The notes: a model not told the origin generated them from the sequence alone. DNA of 64,000 nt from Hypholoma sublateritium FD-334 SS-4 (GCA_000827495.1 KN817528.1:558001-622000); one strand, 5' to 3'; shown: positions 48,545 through 59,810, counted from the first letter of the stretch. Translations and numbers: made by a program.

Positions 48545-48830
48545 GCACATATAGGATTTTGGCAGTGAGATACTATTAGTGGAATACTCGTGCTCACCAA
48601 TTTTTTTAAAAAAGCGCCAGTCCGAATATGCCCTCACTCAGAAGGCGATATCCTGGAGAACCATTTTTTAGTCTTTATGCGCGCACCCTCTTGTTTTCTA
48701 CCTTTTGGTGGGTATGCTCGAATTAGCACGTCAATGGCACTGGCACTGGCAGACGTGCTAATTGTGACACAGGTATCTCCAAGAGCTCAGTGTCCTCACC
48801 GCGCGATGTATGGCAAATGGTGAATTATAC
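46643..48830 (+). repeat. Segmental duplication, copy B (inverted partner of 12812-15105)
   Basis: Similarity continues about 285 bases past the pseudogene stop. The 3' flanks of both copies share the ALALADVLI and CPHRAM reading segments and a GTGAGCAC/GTGCTCAC hairpin at the stop codon. Beyond about 48830 and about 12812 the sequences diverge. The other edge lies at the start codon. Confidence 0.85.
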
Positions 48831-50137
48831 CACCATGGTGATGATGTATCGCGTCAATATGAACGCGGCGGAACCGAAGTACATGGTACTTATGATGTAC
48901 GATTTGCGTTTCCAGGATGTGGTTGACTGGAGGATAGCTGCGAGGAGATCTGGTGTGGCCAAGCAGGTACCATCAGTTGATCGATCACGCGCACGGCCCG
49001 CATAAGCATTGGCAATTTCAAACGACGAGCCAATTCATTGAGACGGTCGAGGACAGTCGAGGACTCGCGTTGGAAGACGTTCTGGAGGTCTGATGGAAAA
49101 ATATAGGGTTGCGGATATCCTAGTGTGCTAATATATTCCACGATCAAGGGCTACATAAATCACCTTCAGCTTATATTGTCGAGATTATCAACTGAAGACT
49201 TCAAGGCCAATGTAAGAGGTACTAAATCAACTTCAAGATTAATTTAGACGCTCGAGTGCTTATACTGACAGCGAGTATGATACCAAAATACTCAACGTAA
49301 CATGCTCGTGTGATCCTTTGGTCTCCAAAACTCGTTGGTTTAGATCCAGTGTATGCATATCTATAGCATCATGCGCTTCGAAAAGAGCTAGCTGCCAGGC
49401 TCCAAGGAGGCACTGCAACAGCTAAAGATGTACGTGTGCATCATCTGCGTGGTGTAGGAAATCGAAACTCGCCGTTCCCTGGTAAATTAATTTGATTTGC
49501 GTCCATCATGCTTCAGGTAGGCCATCGAGGTAATATTGATGCAGAAAAATTACCTGGCACCATGTAGATTCCTTTGTCGCCAGGTAGCATTGGCTAACCA
49601 TATAGTATGCCTGTGACTTTGCGAAAATCCGCCGATGCTCGGCTCTAACGCCCCAGCGCGAGCGCGGAGTGTGCAACGCTGTGCAACGGTGTCCGCCCTG
49701 CCAAACTAAAGCGTCTAATGTTACCTTTTCTCTGGAATATCCCCTCGTGCTCGCTGTGTACCAACTATGTTTGCTGTTAAGCTATATGCGGATCTTATCT
49801 GATCAGGTGTTCCGTCGCGTGTTTGATTTGGAAAAAGGAGGTGTGGCTGTGGAGCGGGTGTAGGAATGATTCTCTCTTTCCTACACTAAAGCTGGCGCTT
49901 CCTACGAAGAGCGACAGACCAGGATTTGGTGCCAAAGTCGGCGCCCTTCTCCGCATCAAGCGCCTCGCTCGCCGGCACACTGATCCGCGGCCCGCCGACG
50001 ACCCCCACGCCCCCGACCACTGGCAGCAACAAGACCACGCCTCGCTCAATCTGCCCGCTCCCCACACTTTCTCCAACAGTCCGTCCCCGGCCGCGTCGTC
50101 CAGCCAACCACTCCAGCACCTGCCTCCCCAGACACCC
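48831..50137. other. Intergenic region, no supported gene
   Basis: About 1.3 kb of mixed composition. A minus-strand frame at 48890-49147 (SDLQNVFQRESSTVLDRL) might be a gene relic, but I cannot place it in a family. The plus-strand frame that opens at 49823 runs into the RhoGAP gene without conserved features before 50138. Confidence 0.4.
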
Positions 50138-53100
50138 ATGTTCTCGTCTGCGCCGCACAGCAGCCCCAACCCCGCCGCCATGGCCGCGCACACCCCGCCC
50201 AACAAGGCGAATCTCAAGGCGTGGTGGAATCACTTCAACTTTGTGCAGAAGACCAAGAAGGAGGCGTTCGAGGGCCCGTATCGAGGTGGGCCGTCTCACC
50301 GCTCGCTCGCACGCTGGCTCACAGCTCTGCACAGCGCACGACACCGCAGAGCACCCTGTGTTTGGCAAGCCGCTCAAGGAGAGCCTGCGCTACGCGAGCG
50401 TGCAGATATCCACCGCAGACGCCAACGGCGAGCTCTACGTCTGGGGGTTCATTCCTGTTGTTGTCGCGAAATGGTGCGTATCCTCATTTATCTCCACCGA
50501 CACGCCTGAACTTGTCTGACTTGCAGCGGGCTATACCTCAAAGAGACTGGTGCGTCTTCAGCGATCAGGATGTCAGTACGCGATATAACTATTCGCCTTA
50601 GCCACCGAAGTGCAGGGAACGTTCCGTGTCAACGGGTCGAACAAACGCATGCGCGACCTGCAGGCGGCGTTCGAGACTCCACCCCGCGTGAGTCCCCTTA
50701 GCTTCTATTGACATGCTCTCCAGTTTCACGCCGAAGCTGCGCGTTTGCGCAGTTTTCACTCCATTACGGCGAAGCCCTCCGTTTTTACGCACCGCACTGC
50801 CTTTGGTCAAGCTCTGAGTACACTCAGGTCTTTCCAATAAACTCCTTCAACAGTGCATTCCATCATCTCTATATCTGACCTGCTCGTAACATGCATACGG
50901 CCTCTCATTCCCGTCTAATTCCACATTCGCTCCCTCTTTTGTCTTATTTTCGATGATGTTTCTAACTTTCCAATAGTACGGGAAATCGCTCGATTGGAAG
51001 AATGAGTCATACACTACCCACGATGTCGCCAGTGTTTTTCGAAGATATCTTACGCAAATGCCAGTGAGTCTCATTTTTCAGATGGTGAATGGGCGATAGC
51101 AGTCATATGCGCAACCTGGTATAACCTTTGTTACCCTGATGCGAGCCTGATTTTTCTCTTTTTGAACAATGATAGGAACCTGTAATACCTTACGACATGT
51201 ACCACCCCGTGAGTCACTTCGCATTCAATCCAAATTTCTATGTTCATTGGTAGTTAGTTTCGAGATGCTTTAGGCATGCCGTCTTTGTTTGTTCTCAAAT
51301 ATTTGTTCTCATTTCTATTTCAGCGAAACAGCCGTATAATCAAGAAGAAGTGATCACAACATACAAGGCACTCATTCGCCGGATGCCGCGGGCGAACCAA
51401 TACCTTCTACTTTATGTCCTCGACCTGCTCTCAGTATTCGCCCGCAAGTCGGATAAGAATCTGATGACGGCCACTAGTAAGTGTCTCACGAAGCGGGTTT
51501 CTAGCTATCTTAAGCTCTGTATCCAGACCTAGCGGTAATCTTCCGGCCGGGCATAATAGCCCACCCTGAGCACGAGATGAGCCCGCATGCGCACGCCCTC
51601 AGCCAGAAGGTCCTCGAGTTCCTCATCGCGCACCAGGACTGGTTCATGCTCGACATCATACCGCCGCTCCCGCCCGGTGGCTTCCCGGGCGACGATACCA
51701 CCACGGACGATGCGCAGGGCGGCTCCACGGGCGGGGGCGGGTGGGGCGGTGCAGGTCCGTCGCGCGGTGCAGGGCCGCCGGGCCCGGGCGGTGGGGGTCC
51801 CGCGGGGAAGTGGCGCGAGGGCGTGTCGACGCCGACGCCGACGCGGCAGGGCGCGGCGGACAGCGGCGGGTGGGGCGCAAGCGCCGAGGCGGGGCCGAGC
51901 CTCGCGCGCCACACCACGACGCGGCAGCGAGTGATCAGCGGCGGACCGGAGGTTGGCGCGTGGTACGCACATGGAAGGGGGGGCTCGGGCTCGACATCGG
52001 GGCTGGGCTACGGTGGGCAGAGTTTACCGTCTGCACCACCGCCCCCGCAGATGCAGCGGCGCGACTCGCACAGCGCGTACCAACCGGTGGCGCGCGCGCA
52101 GTCGCCGCCACTGCCTCCTACGCCCACGCCGGCGCGGCAGACGCCATATGCGTCGGAGCAGCAGGGCAACACATATTTCAGCGCGAAGCACGCGAGCTCG
52201 CGACCGAATTTGACGCACAACGCGAGTCCGAGCGCGTTTGCTCCCGATGGCCAGCGGCTGCACACCAACAATCAGTGGGACGACGGAGGGAGCGTGTTCG
52301 CAACGCCGATGTCGTCGATGCCGCCCTCGCCTGGTGGCGCCAGTGGCTCTGGCCACCACGGCGGGAGTTCAAGCGGTCATGGCCAGCGACAGGGACAGTA
52401 CGCCGCCCAGCAGGAGCAGCAGTCACGGCAGTTATATGCGGCTCCGCAGCAGCAGCAACAGGAACACCCCCCACCGCAGGCGCAACCGCAACCGCAATCA
52501 CAACCACAACAGAAACAGAAGCCCCCATCATCAGCGCGGAAGACAAGCCTGTCAACGTACCCCACACCTCAGCCGCCGTCGCAGCCGGCGCTCGGGCCGA
52601 CGCCCATTCATGCGAAGTTCGCTCACGCGGATTCTGTGCCTGCTGCTACAGCGCCGGCGCAGCAGCAGCAGCTCGCCGTGTATTACCAGCAGCGGGCATT
52701 CACACCGCCGCCCGCGGGGGGCTTCGCGTACGCGGGGATGGGCATGGCGCCGCCGCTCGGGTCAGGCGCGTCGGACGTAGATGATGTCATGGTAATCTCG
52801 GACCAGGAAGAGACGTCATATGTTGGCGGGGACGCGTGGAAGTTGGTGTCGCGGGGCCAGGCGGTGGATGCGGAGCGAGGTGGCGCGTTTGTCTCGCCGG
52901 GGCGGAAGGAGCGGGAGGGGGGGAAGGTGCGCGAGACGGCGCCGGCGGAGAAGAGCGAGAGGGAGCGGTTGCGGATGATACGCCGGCGGACAGCGATGGA
53001 CCGGATTGGTGAGTGGATATATTTTTCGCTTTTCTTGTCTTGTGGGCGTCCGGTCTGTTTTTAAGCGTAACGACTGACTTGTACTTGTAGAGCCGTTCAT

Positions 53101-53386
53101 GGGCGATCCGATCTCCCCCATCCTCGAGGTGCCGGTGGACACTGCTATTAGCGGGGACGGAATATACGGCGTGGTGCGCAGTCGGACGCTGCCTTCGAGG
53201 CGGAAGAATGGGGACGCCGCGCTCGACGACAAGGAGAACGCGCTCGGCGCGAGCGCAGAGCACGCATCCTTCCGCCCGGCGATAGACGGGAGCCCCCGCG
53301 CGAAGGACAGAACGAAGGACAGGGAGCGGGGCGAGAAGCGCGTGCTCAAGAAGCAGCGGCGGGTGTCATCCGCCAACCGGGTGTGA
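50138..53386 (+). CDS. Rho GTPase-activating protein, SAC7/BAG7-like, with long disordered C-terminus
   Basis: Exons: 50138-50285, 50335-50473, 50527-50549, 50602-50687, 50977-51063, 51176-51208, 51258-51273, 51324-51476, 51527-53008, 53091-53386; 2463 bases, 820 aa. After a short Pro-rich start and a helix (KANLKAWWNHFNFVQKTKKE), residues about 55-290 form the RhoGAP domain: VFGKPLKESLRYASVQIS, GFIPVVVAKCGLYLKET, GTFRVNGSNKRMRDLQ with the arginine finger position, YGKSLDWKNE ... HDVASVFRRYLTQMPEPVIP, and NLAVIFRPGIIAHPEHEM. The other 500 residues are Gly/Pro/Ser/Gln-rich. SAC7-type GAPs switch off Rho1 and so tune wall synthesis and actin. Microexons of 16 and 23 bases are needed for the conserved reading. 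The start could be 50138 or 50180, and the first acceptor could be the later CCGCAG. Confidence 0.9.
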
Positions 53387-54715
53387 ATTTGCCGACCTGG
53401 GCGCGGGTTTCTATATTTTCGTCCTCTCTTCTCTTTTTCGGACTCGGTGGTGGTGGGGATGGTTTTTTTAATGGTTGCGGACACTTGGTTTAATATTTTC
53501 GGCTTTTCTTTCGTGCTTGGGCGGTGCTACACGGTACTGCATATGTTATTCACCGTCACTCGCGCCGTATTATAGGCGCTGGCTTGCTCTTCAAAGCGTG
53601 ATTGCCCCACGCACTGCGCTGACAGGGCTTCGACGGGACTTTCGCGACGGCAAGTAATTCGTCGCAATACACGACTTAAGCGGAGAATAGCGTCGGCCCG
53701 TTGCTACGACGAGGCGTAACGAATGAGGAAGTGGAAGTGTAGCAATCTAATATGGTATTCCTTACTCTCTTGCCGGACACTATTATTGACGATTTTCTGT
53801 ATCCCTGGACCCAGACCCGGTAGACCACATATCCTACTACTCATCCGCGACGAGATGTTTACATACGATGCACGCACGATTACACTCCTATTGGCATGAT
53901 CACGATGTATGCATAGTTCATCTACACTACTTCACGTTCAGATGGCCTCTGTTCTCTCCTTTTGATAACTTGAGCTGAGCATACTTACGTGCGGTTGGTG
54001 CGCCGGTCGTCGTTTCCGTGGTGGCGGCCGCCAAGGGCGGACGAAGATATGTGGTAATAAATGACCCTTGGGTTTCGAAAAATTGCGGCAGTGGATTCAA
54101 TTTTGGCTTGCTGGCCACTCCGAGTCCTACACGTCCTTGACGCCTCTTGACGCCCGTGCTTATTTTTGAACTGTATAAAAATAAAGCTGAACTCTTCGGT
54201 TGATAGCCGTGGAGTGGGCGGAGACAGCGCATGCAAGTGAGCATGATTTGTTGGAAGTTTTAGCGCTATCGTCCATTCATGCCAAGGACTCCTATGGCAC
54301 CTGGCTTATGGAAGCAGAGCTCTGGCAGAGCTTGACTATGTATGCCGCCAGTTGTCAATGGTCATGTCTAATTGTCTGGAAAAAAAGAGGAGCTATTCAA
54401 TTATATCCCGAACCGTCGGAGCTGTCTGTGAGATGAATGGACGTCTGGAAGCCTCTGGATATGTATTTGTGCGTCGGCTGGAGATTGCCAGGCGAGGAGA
54501 GAGACCTATAAATAGACTCATCTATCTGCGCAGCTTGGCCTGCCGTGAGATGATGCTGACGATAAATTTAGAAGCCCGTGGAGGTAGGCTGTCCACAAAA
54601 ACCAAACATTCAACATCTGCGCTGTGTGCACGCCACTACACACCTCCGCCTTGTACTTCTATCGACGCAGCCCCAGCGCTCGTCAACCTCAAGTCAGCCA
54701 CCCAGGGATTTCAAC
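53387..54715. other. Intergenic region, no supported gene
   Basis: 3' flank of the RhoGAP gene and 5' flank of the glucanase gene. A minus-strand 105-codon frame at 53927-54244 has no domain or neighbouring exon support. Nothing else is visible. Confidence 0.4.
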
Positions 54716-56966
54716 ATGGACCGATCTTACCGTGACAACCCCTTCGACCCCCGGCCGAGCGATTCAGACATCTCCAGGAACTACGACGACCACCAACCAG
54801 TCAGTACCATTTCTCTGCTGTCTTGGAATGCCTTGTGCCGCTCAGGCGAGCCTGGAAACAGCACGACTGTTTCTTGCGCTTTCCTCATGCGCACCTCCGC
54901 TTTCTTCCTGTGCTGACATCGTTTATGCGGTCTGCGTAGGCCGCTTATACCACGGGGCGCAATAATAACATACCCCTCGGAGCCGTTTATAGTTCCAGCC
55001 CTGTTACGCCATACCAGCCGGTCGCAGAACACGTACGTCCGTACACTGCAGAGTCCACAGACGACCTCGCCACCCCCGTCGCAGGCAACTTCGGCAGCAG
55101 AGCCTCGCCTTTCGCAGCAGGAGCAGGAGCAGGAGCAGGCTACCGGATGGCCTCGGACAATATGGGTGGTGGATTCAGCGGGAGCCATGAGCCAAAGCTG
55201 GGTGCTTACTCGAGCGGTTCGAGGTGGAGGGAGCCACTACCTGCAAAGTCCAACCGCAGAAAGTGGATCGTAAGTATCGCGTTGCCTCTACAAATCATCC
55301 GTGCATCATTGCTGACTGACATCCACGTGTCCAGGTCATGGGTCTCATCGCTGCCGTTGTGGGCATTATCATCGTCGCAGTAGTCGTTGGCGTAGTGGTT
55401 TCGAACAACAACAAGAAAAACAGTAATTTGTCTACGACCAGCAGTTCCGACAGCAGTACTGGCGCCTCAGCAAATGCGACGACGCAGCAGACCAACCCTA
55501 ATGATCCTAGTTCATTCACTAAAGACCCCACTTTGCACCAATCGTTCTATGGTATGGCGTATACCCCGGTAGGATCGCAACTCCCGGATTGTGGAAATAG
55601 CCTTGGTGTGTACCAGTGGCAATGTTTGATGGGGTAGTTTACTGATGGATCTGCAGCGGCGGTCATTCAAGATATCCAGGTTAGTGGTACACGCATTGTA
55701 TGTTCCATGAAGGTGCTGACGTTTGGGGCTGTGTGTGGTTTAGATCATGTCACAGCTGACTCCGGTATTATGATCGTTCGTTTGTTCGGAATTGAGTACT
55801 GACATGCTCTGCAGCGTGTTCGTCTATATGGCGCAGATTGCAACCAGTCTGCATTGGTGGTGCGTTTCAATGCATAGCACTTGTCTACCTGTCGCTCACA
55901 ATATGACAGTTGGAAGCCATTAAACAAACCAAAGTCAACATGACGGTCTACCTAGGCAATTATCCTGTGCCGACTGACAATGGTACTGCCTATACGCGCC
56001 AGCGCGATGAAATCAAGGCGGCCATCCAGACCTACGGAACTGACCACATCGGGGGCATCACTGTCGGAAACGAATTCATGCTCAAGTAAGCTCTTCGTCG
56101 TATACGTCGCTAATTCGCATCCTCACCGCATTGGTAGCTATGTCACGCAGAATGCCATCACCGACGTGAACAGCGCCGCTGCCAACGTGGGCGCTGCAAT
56201 CCTCCTTGCCAATATCCAGGATACTCAGTCGATGCTAACGACGATGGGCGTCACTATACCTGTCGGAAACGCCGACGCAGGAAGTTACTTCAACGATGAA
56301 GTGCTGGCTGCTGTCAACTACGGAGTGCGTCTTGGTATATCCTTTCACCACTCAATCAGCGCTGACTGTCGCAGATGGCGAATGTGCATCCCTGGTTCGC
56401 GAATGTCTCCGCGACGGACTCTGCATCCTGGACGGCGACTTTCTTCCAGCAACAGGATGTAGTGCTGGCTGAAAGTCTGTCAAACAATGCCACTATGTAC
56501 ATCGCTGAGACTGGATGGCCCACAGTGAGTGTAGACAATGATTGTTGATTTTCAGACCGCTAAAAGTAGTCGGTTTCAATAGAAATCCTCTGATGTTGGA
56601 AATGAATCGAATGGGCCATCGATCGCCTCGGTTGCCAACTTGCAGGTAAAACATTTGATGCGGTTAAGTCATTCTGGTCTGACGATTCTGTAGATCTTCT
56701 TGGACAACTTTGTTTGTCAGGCGAATACTAATGGGACCGGCTACTTCTTCTTCGAGGTATGGTAGTTCCCTTATAGCCTGGGACGTCGTGCTGACTCTGC
56801 TGCTTCTGCCAGTTTGCGGACGAAAGTTGGAAGGTGTGTCTCGTTATTTTGCGTGTTCTCAGCGGCCACTAATTGACTATTATAGGACGCCGAATTCGGC
56901 GGTGTCGAAGGATGGTGGGGCTTGTTCAATCAAGAGTACATTTTCGTCTGCCCTCTCTTGGAGTGA
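54716..56966 (+). CDS. Membrane-anchored GH17 beta-1,3-glucanase-like protein
   Basis: Thirteen exons: 54716-54799, 54940-55269, 55335-55605, 55657-55679, 55744-55764, 55815-55859, 55910-56085, 56138-56324, 56375-56524, 56583-56645, 56694-56756, 56813-56833, 56886-56966; 1515 bases, 504 aa. It is a type II membrane protein: a cytoplasmic N-terminus of about 138 residues, a membrane helix (VMGLIAAVVGIIIVAVVVGV), a Ser/Thr/Asn-rich linker and a GH17 domain. The domain shows FYGMAYTPVGSQLPDCGNSL, RVRLYGADCNQ, the proton-donor motif ITVGNEFMLN, VHPWF, and the nucleophile motif YIAETGWPT, ending GYFFFEFADESWK and GVEGWWGLFNQ. Such enzymes remodel wall beta-1,3/1,6-glucan. Four exons are only 21-45 bases long. 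The last few residues after LFNQ may change if a further intron exists. Confidence 0.93.
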
Positions 56967-57617
56967 TGCTCACTTTTTTTGAACCTCGCAGCCGCACCCT
57001 CAAAAGTGGGATCACCATTCCCACCTGCCAGGCCCCCTAATCGCACCCCCCACGGACATCTTACATCAATAAGGACACTAATTTTCCTGGTGATTCATGC
57101 GGACATATTTTTGCATATTCAATATTTATACCTTTTGGTAACTTCTTTACCCTACCTTCACTGCGATGGAACCGACATGCCCGTCCTGTCCTTGAACGAT
57201 TCCTATTGTATCTTGTACCACTCAATCTTTACTGCCCAAAATGAACACTCCTTATTTCTGCTCTTACGATCCGGACGGGTTGGGCAGGAGCTGTGCTGAA
57301 ACTCGGTAGCAAGTGCCCGGGGACTCCAGGCTCCAGCTCGAGTAACTGCTCTAGAGACTTGCTAAGATCTCGTTGCTCACTGCTCAAGCGCTCACTGCTC
57401 ACCAGTCCAAAATCCCGACTTCAAGTTCACACTTCAAAGTGTATTACATACTGCCGGCAGCCGATTTGTAGTTTGTAGCTCAACTTCCTGTTCGTTCAAC
57501 TTCGTACCTTAGACTTCGAAGTTCCTGAATCCTTCTACGTAGTACGGACTGCGCAGGAAATTGGAATAAAATAATACAACAAGTCAGCTCTGTAAAAGAT
57601 ATCTCGATATGCTATGA
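56967..57617. other. 3' flank of the glucanase gene
   Basis: Mixed sequence with repeated CACTGCTCA/TCACTGCTCAC segments near 57377-57404. There is no supported gene before the tRNA pair. Confidence 0.4.
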
Positions 57618-57688
57618 TGCATTGACCGGGAGTCGAACCCGGAGCTAGGCCATGGGAAGACCCAATGTTACCGCTACACCATCAATGC
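57618..57688 (-). tRNA. tRNA-Gly(CCC)
   Basis: Read on the minus strand, the acceptor stem GCATTGA pairs with TCAATGC, with A as discriminator. The D-arm (TGTAGCGGTAACA), an anticodon loop TTCCCAT giving anticodon CCC, and the T-arm CCGGGTTCGACTCCCGG are all present. No intron. It reads GGG codons. Confidence 0.93.
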
Positions 57689-57886
57689 CTTGAATTCCGA
57701 AAAGTACGTGTCCTACCATAGATGGTGAAGGGGCGGTTGCTGTGAAGTAATGCGTACACCGGCGTGCAGGCTAGCCTATACCGTAAATATTAAATGCCAA
57801 AAAGTGTACTACACTCAAAGTATCCAGAAACCTGACTATACGAGCGTCAATATCGAGTACAAGTGATACTATATTGATAGTAAAAA

Positions 57887-57980
57887 GGGCCCAACCGGGA
57901 ATTGAACCCGGGACCACGCACAAGCTTACGTAAGCGGGATCACTCCCGAAGCGCGTATCATACTACTAGACCATTAGGCC
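57887..57980 (-). tRNA. tRNA-Pro(CGG) with a 22-base intron
   Basis: Minus strand: acceptor stem GGCCTAA pairs with TTGGGCC, with C as discriminator. The D-arm is GGTCTAGTAGTATGAT, and the anticodon stem CGCGC pairs with GTGCG. The loop starts TTCGGG, so the anticodon is CGG. The next 22 bases (AGTGATCCCG to TACGTAAGCT) lie at the standard intron site after position 37. The T-arm is CCCGGGTTCAATTCCCGG. Confidence 0.9.
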
Positions 57981-58249
57981 TATGCTAAGGCCGAGCCTCG
58001 GAGAGTAATATATATTTTGTGCCAATTTTAGACTTTATATGGTAGCAACCGTAATGCATAATGCGGTTCTCCCTTCAATAGGCTGGGTATCCAAAAGAGG
58101 AAACGAGGGAGTTCAATCCCCACGGCACGTAATCTTTTTTGTTTAATGTCATACAGTACAATTTTCTGCGATGAGCCCGAAGGGCTCATCTTAGGATAAG
58201 ATAAGATACGGGCGGCAGTGCAAACATCACATAAGCTCATCGATGCGAT
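57981..58249. other. Spacer with B-box-like sequence and a perfect short hairpin
   Basis: A sequence close to a Pol III B box (GAGTTCAATCC, 58109-58119) lies downstream of the tRNA pair without a complete tRNA fold; it may be a tRNA relic. A perfect 9-base-pair hairpin with a GAA loop (GATGAGCCC/GGGCTCATC) occupies 58170-58190. Confidence 0.45.
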
Positions 58250-58347
58250 GATCCATTGATCTGCCGAAGAGCTCTTCACTCTTCACCTTCTCGAGTTTGC
58301 ACTGCCATAAAAAGTCTTGAGCTTTTGTTCACACAAAGCTCTCTAAA
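58250..58347 (+). repeat. Left direct terminal repeat of the gag-like element
   Basis: About 98 bases from GATCCATTGATCTGCC to the GCTCTCTAAA end recur at 59761-59810 plus 62784-62828, the second copy being split by a MULE insertion. The best-conserved part is CTTCACCTTCTCGAGTTTGC and, after it, AAAAGTCTTGAGCTTTTGTT. Confidence 0.8.
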
Positions 58348-58448
58348 TTTTTTTTCAATAACTTATTCCATCTTCTCTTTCAAGAAAGTTTCATAGAGAT
58401 CCCAAACTTTCTAGTCTAGAAAATTCTCCCATCTTCGTTTGACTTATC

Positions 58449-59681
58449 ATGGTTGAAGGGCCTGCTCCTCCTCCTCCGCATTCACCTTCACCTCAAGTGC
58501 AACCTCCAAGAGTCCCTCGGACCCACACCAACCCAGAGGTCATAGAAATTCTGCAGAGATTGCCTTTTTTCAACAAACTTCAAACTAACAAGTGCATCTC
58601 CGAGGAGAACCAGACTCGCCTCACAAAAAAGCTCAACCATGCACTCAATGGCATTAAGTATCCAGACGATGGTTCTGATGTGGCGTTGTTAATTACCGTG
58701 GATGAGAGCAACATGAATGATCTTTTAGATGACAGCATCCGCGAGCAGTACAAAGACGTGCTGCCTATTTCTGTTGTCAAATGGATCGCAGATACAAAGA
58801 AGGCAAACGGTGAGAGCCATTCTTTGAAAAGATCCTCAGATGGGGATACGTCCAAAAAATTGGTCTCCAAACGCAGATGTATGGATGGAAATAGCATTGT
58901 GGCCCGCTCTATTGAGGAGCTGGTCACTATCCATTTCCCCCAAATTCTTTTTGACACCGAATCTTCGGTCGCTGTCCCTCTCTCTTTTTCCACTCACAAA
59001 AACTTGCAATATATTTGTAAGAATTTAGGTACTATCGAGAGGGCAAGTTCTTGCAATGGTACTCATGCCATTTCAATTTTTTCAATGCACAGGTGGACAA
59101 AGTACGACACCTGGAAAAATGTCGAACTGGAGTTGCGTGAAGGATTCCGCAATGAAAGGAAAGCTTTCTGCCTTACGTACCATACGGCATCTTATGCACA
59201 TGCAAAATCTGAGGCAAGGGTTTTGGCAAAGGCCCAGGCCGCCATCATGGCAGCGCGTATGACAGACGCCGTCGCCTCTGGTTCTTCGGGTTACAAATCC
59301 GGAGACCGTGGTCAATTTCATGGCAACGCTGGGAAATTTCCCCGTGCCACGTCCTCATCCTTTCCGCCTGGCAGCACAAAGAGCTCCCTTCCTCCGTGCT
59401 GCATCTTATGTGGACTACGAGGGCACACCATTTTTGCCCACTCCAACGAATCACTCTCTACAAAATTTGTCGACGGGAAGCTAGCATGGGCTAAGTTTGG
59501 CAACAGCGCCCTCCGCACGCCCGACAACTGCGAAGTCTGCATCATGTTCAATGTCAAAGGCGCCGATCGCACCTCCTGCTCCCACCAGAGGGACGACCAC
59601 TCCCACATGTGCTCTTTCTGTGAAAAAACAGGCCACCATGCCTTTGCCTGGAACTGCAAATCGCGACCAACCGACGTTTGA
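58449..59681 (+). CDS. Gag-like zinc-knuckle protein of a retroelement-type repeat
   Basis: A single open frame of 410 codons lies between the two direct terminal repeats. The N-terminal 45 residues are Pro-rich; a helical region follows with a DDSIREQYKDVLPISVVKWI segment and a basic stretch (KKLVSKRRC). The C-terminal third carries several Cys/His clusters: CCILCGLRGHTIFAH, NCEVCIMF, SCSHQRDDHSH, and MCSFCEKTGHHAFAWNC, which resemble nucleic-acid-binding zinc knuckles. This is the layout of gag-like ORFs in agaricomycete retroelements. A second frame (59497 onward) overlaps the end and reads on through the right repeat for a short way. No reverse transcriptase, integrase or recombinase is visible, so the element seems non-autonomous or truncated. 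The function is inferred from structure only. Confidence 0.65.
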   Translation: MVEGPAPPPPHSPSPQVQPPRVPRTHTNPEVIEILQRLPFFNKLQTNKCISEENQTRLTKKLNHALNGIKYPDDGSDVALLITVDESNMNDLLDDSIREQYKDVLPISVVKWIADTKKANGESHSLKRSSDGDTSKKLVSKRRCMDGNSIVARSIEELVTIHFPQILFDTESSVAVPLSFSTHKNLQYICKNLGTIERASSCNGTHAISIFSMHRWTKYDTWKNVELELREGFRNERKAFCLTYHTASYAHAKSEARVLAKAQAAIMAARMTDAVASGSSGYKSGDRGQFHGNAGKFPRATSSSFPPGSTKSSLPPCCILCGLRGHTIFAHSNESLSTKFVDGKLAWAKFGNSALRTPDNCEVCIMFNVKGADRTSCSHQRDDHSHMCSFCEKTGHHAFAWNCKSRPTDV

Positions 59682-59810
59682 GGATTTCCTCACCTCGGAG
59701 CCTCCTCTATTTCTCAAATACTCTGACTTCTCAACATCTATTCATCACAGACCGCCTTTCGATCCATCAGGCCAAAGAGCTCTTCGCTCTTCACCTTCTC
59801 GAGTTTGCAC

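Noticed and set aside
48890..49147. Minus-strand 85-codon frame (SDLQNVFQRESSTVLDRL), possible gene relic
   Set aside because: Protein-like composition but no family recognised and no neighbouring exons; too short to call.
53927..54244. Minus-strand 105-codon frame upstream of the GH17 gene
   Set aside because: No domain, signal peptide or intron support; probably chance.
58018..58140. Possible third tRNA with B-box GAGTTCAATCC and GTGCC/GGCAC ends
   Set aside because: The T-stem and anticodon arm do not pair properly; at best a relic.
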